A DNA stretch of 10,486 nucleotides from Stramenopiles sp. TOSAG23-3 (Eukaryota; Sar). The notes under the pieces are model-generated. The model saw only the letters and a list, made by a program, of their open reading frames with translations. It made no database searches and was not told the origin of the DNA. The stretch is from the NCBI GenBank assembly GCA_900128585.1, contig LT642810.1, positions 1 to 10,486 of the forward strand, written 5' to 3'. Made by a program: the position numbers and the translations under genes. Positions 1 through 6,171 of this stretch are shown in pieces. Each line of letters begins with the position of its first letter. The stretch's first letter is position 1.

Positions 1-486
1 AAAACTAAAACTAAAACCATAAATAAAATACTATTTAACAGGACGATACTATTGTATATTCTAATTAAAATATGAAAACCGTTGAGAGAGCATGAGAGCA
101 AATATTTTATAATGAGATAATGAGTGAATCAAATTGAAGTTTACGTTAGTTATATAAAATAACTATGATGGCTTTTATTATTATGTAGGAGGAGGTATTA
201 TAAAATATTATTATCGACCGACCGACCGACCGATGACCAAAAATTTAATATAATAATATAGATAATATATAGACGACTAATAAAATATCATCATATAATA
301 TATATGTAGTTACAATTTCGTATTTGTATTGTTATTTGTTTGTTATTGTTTAACTACTCCTCATTTACGATCATGTCATTTTGGGAGAGAGTTTATTTTG
401 CGCCAGGAATTTGTTTGGAATTTGGTGTTTAAACGGGGCGTGCCAAAGCCACTGCATTCTTCATTGCCAAGGGAAGTGCACCAACG
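1..486. other. AT-rich upstream spacer of the first gene
   Basis: This stretch is strongly AT-rich (many TATA/ATTA runs) and holds no convincing gene. It contains a CGAC tetranucleotide run at 215-233. GC content rises sharply from about position 430. An ATG at 373 opens 19 codons in the same frame as the gene starting at 487 and ends at TAA 430-432. After that stop the frame stays open into the gene. This 373-432 stretch is either a small upstream ORF or a hint that the true gene start lies further upstream and the stop is removed by splicing; I cannot tell which. TATA-like strings are too frequent here for one to be picked. Confidence 0.7.
215..233. repeat. CGAC tetranucleotide microsatellite
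   Basis: Four complete CGAC units plus a partial fifth stand in otherwise AT-rich spacer. It is a simple repeat with no evident function, and a possible length-polymorphic site. Confidence 0.85.
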
Positions 487-1719
487 ATGTTCTATACCTA
501 TTTCCTCCCGGATGCATGCACGGGAAGCGTGCTGAGAAGGGAGAAGGCCAACATTGGCAACCCGTTGCTATCGCAGCCGATAACGCTGACGTCGCGGAAA
601 GGGGCGATCTCCTACATAGCTTGCAAAGGCGTGGACAAAACGAAGCGGCCCCAGACCGCAAGCAGCATTAGACCTAGAATCAAGTCGTCCGAGATGGCCA
701 GGAAGCGGCCGTTATCGGCTTTGAAGCGCAGCAGAGTCTCGCATTTCGTCCCAGTGCTGGCCGACCGAGAGACGAAACGATTGGACGAAGAGTTGATGGA
801 GATCACGAAAGGGATCGACAAGCATTTGAGCAGCGCCAGGCTTTTAGGAAATGCCTTAGAATCGACCAGCAAGGGCCTGCCATCCCCACAGGCAAGGAAA
901 AACTGCCTGTCTCCCATCGAACAGGTGTACACTGGCGGGAAAATGGAGATATTGCCGTGGACGAAGGGTGGGCACCGGCAGCCGTCATCATTGTCCCCGA
1001 AGCGGAAAGGCACCAGCCCCCCCACCAGCCCGATTTCAACGACGCCAGAAAACGAAGGCAGCGGGAACCAGCTCTCCGGGACCAGCTTCATAGATTTTTC
1101 AGACGTTCAGGGGGGGAACAGCAGCTTTGTTTTAGACCAAAAGAGCCGCGAGAAGATAGACTCCATCATCATAACGCATGAACGAGAGCAGGAGGAGCTT
1201 CGGCACAGCTTCGATTCGATCCCTAAGCTTGACGACAGCGTCAGCGGGGACGTCTTGCTTCTCAAACGACCGTCGAAGAAGCGAGTCATGGAGCTCAAGT
1301 CAAAGGAGAAGGCAGTTGCCCTGTTAATAAAGAAGCACAACGGAGACATCTACGCGGCCGCCCAGTCGCTATCGTCGGACCCCAACATTGTCCTGATACG
1401 GTGGATGAAGCTTGAGCAAGAACTGATGACGCTGGAACTACACGAGCGCCATTGTAACATTCGGGACGAGCGGATTAAGCACGCAAAAGCGTACAGGCAT
1501 TCCAAGCGACGGCAACGCACGCAGATAAACAGGGTGTTGCGCAAAGCCAAAGAGAAGGAACGGCAGCGGCGAACGAAGAGAGGCCAACCTGGCGCCGTTC
1601 GAAAAAGTGCGACTATGCGCACAAAGGCGAAAACAGCAACACCCCTTTCGACGAAACTGGTGAAAAGAAAGAGCAACCGTCCAAAACGGAGAACGTACGT
1701 GTATGGCCTAAATGTATAA
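487..1719 (+). CDS. basic protein of unknown family with R-P-x-[ST]-A motifs
   Basis: An uninterrupted 410-codon frame of clearly higher GC than its surroundings; I do not recognise the family. Visible features: KRPQTASS at residues 53-60 and KRPLSALKR at 73-81, two R-P-x-[ST]-A motifs that are also basophilic kinase-like sites (R-x-x-S/T). A Ser/Pro-rich, probably disordered section spans about 130-215. A helical stretch at about 272-306 has the spacing of a UBA-like fold (A-x-x-L-L ... H-N-G-D-I ... A-A ... L). A very basic Lys/Arg tail runs from about 328 to 403 and could be a nuclear localisation signal or bind nucleic acid or microtubules. There is no signal peptide or membrane segment. 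The ATG at 487 has A at -3, but the frame is open back to 433 without another ATG, so the N-terminus is uncertain; residue 70 is an alternative start. Similar R-P-x-[ST]-A motifs occur in many ciliary proteins and in the EF-hand gene nearby, so a cytoskeletal role is a guess only. Confidence 0.75.
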   Translation: MFYTYFLPDACTGSVLRREKANIGNPLLSQPITLTSRKGAISYIACKGVDKTKRPQTASSIRPRIKSSEMARKRPLSALKRSRVSHFVPVLADRETKRLDEELMEITKGIDKHLSSARLLGNALESTSKGLPSPQARKNCLSPIEQVYTGGKMEILPWTKGGHRQPSSLSPKRKGTSPPTSPISTTPENEGSGNQLSGTSFIDFSDVQGGNSSFVLDQKSREKIDSIIITHEREQEELRHSFDSIPKLDDSVSGDVLLLKRPSKKRVMELKSKEKAVALLIKKHNGDIYAAAQSLSSDPNIVLIRWMKLEQELMTLELHERHCNIRDERIKHAKAYRHSKRRQRTQINRVLRKAKEKERQRRTKRGQPGAVRKSATMRTKAKTATPLSTKLVKRKSNRPKRRTYVYGLNV

Positions 1720-2187
1720 AGAGAGTGTCCGTGGCCACAATCAACGTCTTCATCCGATGTCTCACTCTTAAAACAAAATTAAAAAATGAAATTATCCTGC
1801 TTTTAAAGAACCACGTACAGGTACAGTTTTATAATATTAATACCCCACCCGGACATTCCTTCGTTCCGTTTTACTGTAGACCGTATAATAGACCGACTAT
1901 GAGATATGATACCAAAAGTAATAGAGAAAATTATCATCTTCTAGATTCTATCATCTAAAAAAAATAATATTCATTCTTCATTGTATTATTAATATACATT
2001 CAGTAGTCTAGCAACCAGCCAGCAACAAAACAAAAACAATTCCACACCATCGTATATTGATATTTATTTGATGAAAGTCGTCTACGATCTACGAGGAGTA
2101 CGAGTAGTATTCAGGTACGTACCAAGTAGTATTATAGGAAAAAGTGGTGGTAAGTAACAGTAATAGCTTCTTTTGCTTTGCTATTAT

Positions 2188-2195
2188 TATATAAG
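2188..2195 (+). promoter_or_regulatory. TATA box (TATATAAG) of the 229-aa gene
   Basis: An exact match to the TATAWAAG core lies about 217 bases upstream of the ATG at 2412. A start site about 30 bases downstream (near 2220) would begin the transcript at the C-rich and AAGC-repeat leader. AT-rich spacers produce TATA strings by chance, but this one is followed by a sharp change of composition, which supports it. Confidence 0.45.
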
Positions 2196-2220
2196 CTTAC
2201 TCTACTCTACCACCCCCCAC

Positions 2221-2252
2221 AACCAACCAAGCAAGCAAGCAACCAAGCAAGC
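2221..2252 (+). repeat. AAGC/AACC tetranucleotide run in the 5' leader
   Basis: Eight consecutive 4-base units of the form AA[CG]C, in the order AACC, AACC, AAGC, AAGC, AAGC, AACC, AAGC, AAGC. It lies just downstream of the TATA box and so probably at the 5' end of the mRNA. An unstructured, T-poor leader of this kind would favour ribosome scanning; that is inference. Confidence 0.8.
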
Positions 2253-2411
2253 ACGAAAACCACAAAAGAATCCTAGAAAAGTTATAAACATACATAGTAC
2301 ATTATAAGAGAGAGAGGGAGAAGAGAGAAAGACAATTAAAATTATAAACAACCCAGAAGAACAAAGTTTACGCCGCGGTTGACAATCTATCTTAGCAAAC
2401 CCGGAGAAAAC

Positions 2412-3101
2412 ATGGCTTCGTTGACGACTCCTAGACCTGTCGGTTTTCCAGATGAGAAAAGAGACGATGTTCACAAGTGGTTGCTATGGGCAAACGAACG
2501 TTTAACGAGTGAAGCGTTGGAGACAAAATTGCACAAATTATGTGAAGGTAAATCAAAAACCGACGAACGCAACCTTGTAATTGAAAAAGAAATCAAAGAA
2601 GAATTCAACTCCGCGTGGAAAAAAGTGGTGGAGGCCGATTTGAACGTTTCAGCTGAAGAGAGACTGATGACAGCGTTGACGAAATTTATCAACGAGCACC
2701 AAGACCGTGAACTCAATTCTCTATACCAGCAGTTTAGATCAAACGAAAGGGAAACGTCAATGAAGGCACAGTACGGCAAGGAGAAATACGAAGCAGTAAA
2801 GAAAACTGAAATTGCCACGCAGAATTTTGCTATGAAAACTCAAGAAATTTTTACAGAAATCGCGAAAAAAGAAGGAGGATTCGAGGTGTTGAACGATATG
2901 TTAAAAAAACTACTTCCGGAAGTAGCGACATTTGAACAGAAAATCCAAAGTTTGTCACCCCAAGAGCGCTCTGACGTTATCACAAATATGGAACTTGAGG
3001 AGATGAAACCTATAATAAAATTTAAGACACTCCAAGCCCTGATTGGTCAAATGCGAAGAGCAGCATCTTCTGACGACTGTTGTAATTCCGGCAGCAGCTG
3101 A
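2412..3101 (+). CDS. helical protein of unknown family, 229 aa
   Basis: This starts at the ATG at 2412, whose context (A at -3, G at +4) is good; the frame is open slightly upstream but has no other ATG. The product is charged and almost wholly alpha-helical by composition, with Lys/Glu-rich segments at about 30-75 and 110-150 and a hydrophobic helical stretch L-N-D-M-L-K-K-L-L at about 166-174. The N-terminal dozen residues are Thr/Pro-rich. There is no membrane segment, signal peptide or recognisable catalytic motif, and I do not recognise the family. Hand-counted GC of a sample line (2521-2580) is only 35%, lower than in the other genes. The 3' end is doubtful: the frame closes in a Ser/Cys-rich run unlike the rest, while the next frame from about 3080 to 3276 has coding-like, Lys/Arg-rich sequence. 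A short intron or an indel near 3046-3097 would join them. Confidence 0.75.
   Translation: MASLTTPRPVGFPDEKRDDVHKWLLWANERLTSEALETKLHKLCEGKSKTDERNLVIEKEIKEEFNSAWKKVVEADLNVSAEERLMTALTKFINEHQDRELNSLYQQFRSNERETSMKAQYGKEKYEAVKKTEIATQNFAMKTQEIFTEIAKKEGGFEVLNDMLKKLLPEVATFEQKIQSLSPQERSDVITNMELEEMKPIIKFKTLQALIGQMRRAASSDDCCNSGSS
3046..3094 (+). other. candidate short intron at the 3' end of the helical-protein gene
   Basis: GT at 3046 and AG at 3093-3094 enclose 49 bases (or 52 if the acceptor is 3096-3097). Both lengths are 1 modulo 3, so removal would switch the frame to the one open until 3276. A branch-point-like CTGAC lies at 3069-3073, about 20 bases before the acceptor. The donor (GTCAAA) is poor. 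The spliced product would replace the Ser/Cys-rich end with a longer basic C-terminus (helical A-D-K-W-L-T-A-E-T-A-K stretch, then R-R-G-K-K-K). A sequencing indel would give the same picture. Confidence 0.25.
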
Positions 3102-3448
3102 TAAATGGCTGACTGCTGAGACAGCGAAGTTAGAATCGCGTGCAGCAGTGCGGCGTGGAAAAAAAAAAATGAAGGACAGAAATGACAGGGTTGGGCTTGA
3201 AAATTTTCTTACTTTTGAACAAAAAGAAGACAAGTCTAAAATTTCCCTTGATCCGTTTTATTTATTTTTTGGGTGAGAGAAGCGTGAGTAAAATTTTTAT
3301 CACAGATGAAAGTACAAAAATATATAGGATTTTACTGCGAGACGTAAAACTGTTATTGGTCAACAAACTGATGTTTTCTTTGTTAACCCCTCTCCTCAGG
3401 GGAGCGCTTTTTATCCCATTCTCTTTAAAATTATTGTCCCTCTTTTCT
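3102..3448. other. convergent spacer between the helical-protein and EF-hand genes
   Basis: The first 175 bases are open in the frame that may extend the upstream gene (stop at 3274-3276). The remainder is AT-rich and non-coding. On the minus strand the overlapping TTTATT strings at 3257-3266 read AATAAATAAA, which could be a polyadenylation signal for the EF-hand gene, though it is about 185 bases past its stop. If both ideas hold, the two convergent transcripts overlap at their 3' ends. Confidence 0.45.
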
Positions 3449-5266
3449 TCACGCAAGGGTCATCCCACTGCAGCCGATTTGGCCGGCTCGGTTGCGAGAA
3501 GACAAGGGGCTGTGGAGCAGCCCTTTGCCAACGTTGACGCCTTGTTTTCTGGCCATAAGTTTGTTCTGTTTGTCGATGTGCTGCATGTACCTGTACCTTT
3601 GCTTGGTCTTTCCCTTGATACGGATTTGGTCTTGAAACTCGTGAATATTGTTGTGAAACTCGACCACTTTGTCCAACTGTGACCCCAAGTACTCCTTTTG
3701 TCGCGTACGGACACTGCGGGGCGGCAGTTTGTGGTGCCACTCCCATCCACTTTGATTCAGACGCTTCTTTTCCCACTGCTGCCACCCCTTTCCTTTCTCG
3801 TCAAAGGACTTGTTGAACCGCAGGGGGCTCCGGCGACCTTGCTCACCTTCGTAAAGTCCAGATTTAGCCAGGGTGCCGTCTCGACCCACACCAACTCGTT
3901 TCCAGGTTTTATCGTTTTCGTCTAGTTTTGGTGAAGCGCGCATGTTCTTCCCAGATTGCCTTGAATCCAAAAACTCCCGCCCGGACAATGGTGCTAGGTC
4001 CCTGGTGTCGATCTGCAAGGAGCTTTTGAAGTGCGGCTTGGTCTCTTCGTAGCGACGGCGCAGTGGTATGAAGTGCTGCCTGGACGAAGCCGAGCTCGCC
4101 GTCTGCGCGCGAGGCACGGGCAAAGTGGAATTACCACTGTTCGCTATTTTCGTGTTTGGGTCGTCGAAGAACAAATGATCGAACCGCCCTGTTTTGAGGT
4201 TATCTAGCGAGAGTAAATTTGGCATGGACGCGGTGTTGGTCCGGCGGCTGCTGCTCCGCTGTTCCATGATCGGCGAAGGCTGCCCCAGCGGTGTCAGTGT
4301 CGGGCTTTTGCTTTTGCGACCAAGCTGGCGAGTGCTGTTGATAATGTTGTCGTAGTCGGAATGATCGGACCGTCCACTGCGCACGACGGACCCACCAGTT
4401 CGCACCGGGGATTGCCGCGGGTGCTGGGTCTGGTTCGCTTCGTCCCCGAAGCGTTTTGCGCTGCCGGCGGCCGAATGCCTAGTGGGAGACAAGGTGGTCA
4501 TGGGCCGCCGCTGGCCACTGACCTCCGGGCTGCCAAACGCCTGGGTTGGAACGGGTTGAACCGACGATGTTGTCGGCCGGCTCGTTGGAAACGTTCTCGT
4601 GCCGACGAACTTTGGTTCTTTTGGTAGAGCACCGGAGAAAGTTTCCCCCCCAAAACGAAGGGGCTCCTTCATTGATTCTTTCAGGAACTTTGTTTCCCGC
4701 GCCCTTGCTCGATCGAGCATAACTCGAGCGTTTGGCTTGTCCGCCCCCATCAACGTTTGGAGAAATTCCTGAAACGTGATATCCCCGTTGCCATCGATGT
4801 CGCACGCGATACACAGCTCGTGGACTTCTTTCGAAGACAAGCCTATGTCCAAATTGTCTGGGCCTACCGCAGTCTCAAACTCATCGTAGCTGACTCCTCC
4901 GTCTCCGTCCATGTCTATTTCTTTGTAAGCTTGCAGTAACATCCGAGTGTCCTGGCGAACTTTGCCAAAGCCATTCCCTGCTTTCCGCTGAAGGAGCCGG
5001 TCGACCACTCGACGCTTCAGCGAGAACAGTTTCTGCGCGGCTTCCACCCGTTCGCGCTGGGATGGGGTGTCGTGCTTGCGCTTCATCAGTCGTTGTCGAT
5101 CCTCCAACAGTTGCTTCTTTTTCATTCGCGCTTTGTGCATCTTTATCGTCAACGATTCCCGCTTTGGTATCCCTTTTGGCAAATGCAAGCGTGCTGAATG
5201 TGTCAGGTCACGCGGCATATCGCCCCGAAAGGGCAATGTGTCATAATGATTTGGTCGAATGAACAT
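3449..5266 (-). CDS. EF-hand protein with long basic disordered tail (putative ciliary/cytoskeletal)
   Basis: A 605-aa protein starting at the ATG at 5266-5264; three further codons are open upstream but contain no ATG. The N-terminal 110 residues are highly basic and helical (K-K-K-Q-L-L-E-D-R-Q-R-L-M-K-R-K). A canonical EF-hand pair follows: loop D-M-D-G-D-G-G-V-S-Y-D-E at 118-129 and D-I-D-G-N-G-D-I-T-F-Q-E at 156-167, with all calcium-ligand positions intact. Residues about 200-450 are Ser/Thr/Pro/Arg-rich and probably disordered, with R-P-x-[ST] type motifs at 229-235, 253-259 and a variant at 385-392. The C-terminal 110 residues have four Trp (495, 498, 508, 510) then a basic helical end. 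The family is not recognised. An EF-hand pair with repeated R-P-x-T/S motifs and a basic tail fits a calcium-responsive axonemal or basal-body protein, but that is inference. It is divergent to the caspase gene across about 900 bases. Confidence 0.85.
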   Translation of the reverse strand: MFIRPNHYDTLPFRGDMPRDLTHSARLHLPKGIPKRESLTIKMHKARMKKKQLLEDRQRLMKRKHDTPSQRERVEAAQKLFSLKRRVVDRLLQRKAGNGFGKVRQDTRMLLQAYKEIDMDGDGGVSYDEFETAVGPDNLDIGLSSKEVHELCIACDIDGNGDITFQEFLQTLMGADKPNARVMLDRARARETKFLKESMKEPLRFGGETFSGALPKEPKFVGTRTFPTSRPTTSSVQPVPTQAFGSPEVSGQRRPMTTLSPTRHSAAGSAKRFGDEANQTQHPRQSPVRTGGSVVRSGRSDHSDYDNIINSTRQLGRKSKSPTLTPLGQPSPIMEQRSSSRRTNTASMPNLLSLDNLKTGRFDHLFFDDPNTKIANSGNSTLPVPRAQTASSASSRQHFIPLRRRYEETKPHFKSSLQIDTRDLAPLSGREFLDSRQSGKNMRASPKLDENDKTWKRVGVGRDGTLAKSGLYEGEQGRRSPLRFNKSFDEKGKGWQQWEKKRLNQSGWEWHHKLPPRSVRTRQKEYLGSQLDKVVEFHNNIHEFQDQIRIKGKTKQRYRYMQHIDKQNKLMARKQGVNVGKGLLHSPLSSRNRAGQIGCSGMTLA

Positions 5267-5723
5267 CGCCTGCAAAGAACCACCTCTTCTTGACCCAAGC
5301 CAGAACCAAACAACAACAACAGAACGATCACAACCTTATTCCTCTCCCCGTCCAATGCCCAACTAACACTGGTATTTGTGGTTTAACATGGGTACTTCTT
5401 TAATAGCGCAGAGCAACTTTCTTCTCCTCGTTTGGATAAAAGATACATGTATAAAGACAACAGAACGACGACGAAAGAAGAAAAAAAATAGAAGAAAAAA
5501 AGGATTACATATATTTTTTTATATTACCGTACTAAGAGGACATTACATCATCACAGCAGAATTAAATATAAATCCGTTTACATTTTTATATTATTTATGA
5601 AGGAATGAAGAAGGAATGAATGAATTATCATATTATATCATAGTCGTAGTTACTAGACTACTATTAGACTGACTATCAAATATTTAAAATTATAAATTAT
5701 ATAGATATAATAAAAAAGGAAGA

Positions 5724-5751
5724 AATAATTATCCAATAATTATCCAATAAT
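5724..5751. repeat. tandem 11-bp repeat carrying two CCAAT boxes
   Basis: The unit AATAATTATCC occurs twice in a row, followed by a partial third copy, putting CCAAT at 5733-5737 and 5744-5748. The 11-base spacing places both on roughly the same face of the helix. It lies about 300 bases upstream of the TATA-like element of the caspase gene. CCAAT is the NF-Y/HAP core in eukaryotes; a regulatory role here is inference, as AT-rich slippage could also produce it. Confidence 0.4.
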
Positions 5752-6034
5752 CTAAATATCTTCTGTACGTATTTTATTTAGATTCTATACTTTTATATTG
5801 ATTAGATTATTATTATTCTACCTATCAACACAAGTGGGGTTTGGGTTAGTGCTAAGTACGAAGAGGAGAAGAGGATACAAAAGAAGAGGACGAACTGAAC
5901 TGAACTGACGAACTATTTTTTATTATTTTTTATATTTTATATTTTATTATTATATTTATACTGCTGGGAGGATGATATTTGTTCTGACCGTTACAGTTTT
6001 TTGTTTTGAGTTTTTATTTTTTATATTATTACAC

Positions 6035-6044
6035 TATTTAAAAG
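6035..6044 (+). promoter_or_regulatory. TATA-like element of the caspase-like gene
   Basis: TATTTAAAAG lies at 6035-6044. A start site about 30 bases downstream falls near 6065, after the upstream in-frame ATG (6061) and at or too close to the out-of-frame ATG (6068) for efficient use. This makes the well-placed ATG at 6172 the likely initiation codon. TATA-like strings are common in this AT-rich DNA, so confidence is modest. Confidence 0.35.
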
Positions 6045-6171
6045 TTCTGCACGAATATTAATGAACAATGGTCGCCTCCCTGTCTTTGAAGACGTGCATA
6101 GTCAACAGCCAAGCATCAATTTTTACAAGTCGGTCAAAAACTCACCAAGTTCAACTTATTTGTTGTTCACC

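Larger units (their letters stand above)
1720..2411. other. AT-rich spacer: 3' end of one gene, promoter and 5' leader of the next
   Basis: No gene is supported here; short open frames are AT-rich and lack coding character. The first half should hold the 3' UTR of the basic-protein gene, but I see no clear AATAAA signal. The second half carries a TATA box (2188-2195), a C-rich tract (2211-2219), an AAGC/AACC tetranucleotide run (2221-2252) and a GA-rich tract (2307-2331), leading to the ATG at 2412. The leader between the expected transcription start and that ATG is low in T. Confidence 0.65.
5267..6171. other. divergent AT-rich intergenic/promoter region
   Basis: This separates the EF-hand gene (-) from the caspase gene (+) and probably holds both promoters. 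A hand count of 5641-5700 gives about 22% GC. It contains a tandem 11-base repeat with CCAAT cores (5724-5751), a GAACT/CTGAA short repeat near 5893-5913, long TTATT/TATTTT runs (about 5915-5960) and a TATA-like element (6035-6044). No gene is supported. The frame from 6061 is open into the caspase gene, but its ATG context is weak and the stretch 6061-6171 is treated here as 5' UTR. Confidence 0.6.

Noticed and set aside
1-18. AAAACT repeats resembling a telomere-like array
   Set aside because: Only about three imperfect units with no G-rich consensus on either strand; ordinary low-complexity DNA.
612-1676. Minus-strand open frames of up to 159 codons opposite the first gene
   Set aside because: They are shadows of the longer, clearly coding plus-strand frame; Cys/Ser/Phe-rich with no domain.
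1725-1958. Plus-strand 77-codon frame after the first gene
   Set aside because: No ATG with good context, AT-rich codons and no recognisable content; more likely 3' UTR and spacer.
3386-3404. CCCC...GGGG hairpin near the convergent 3' ends, as a terminator
   Set aside because: The stem is only four or five pairs, and hairpin-T terminators do not apply to eukaryotic mRNA genes.
3182-3682. Plus-strand frame of 166 codons across the 3' end of the EF-hand gene
   Set aside because: Its second half is antisense to the well-supported EF-hand gene, and its first half is AT-rich spacer. No domain seen.
5376-5600. Plus-strand 74-codon frame in the divergent spacer
   Set aside because: AT-rich, Lys-run and Phe/Tyr-rich translation typical of low-complexity spacer; no supporting feature.
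6061-6171. N-terminal extension of the caspase protein from the ATG at 6061
   Set aside because: Weak ATG context, a TATA-like element placing the start site near 6065, an out-of-frame strong-context ATG at 6068 that would intervene, and an ideal CACCATGG at 6172. Not excluded.
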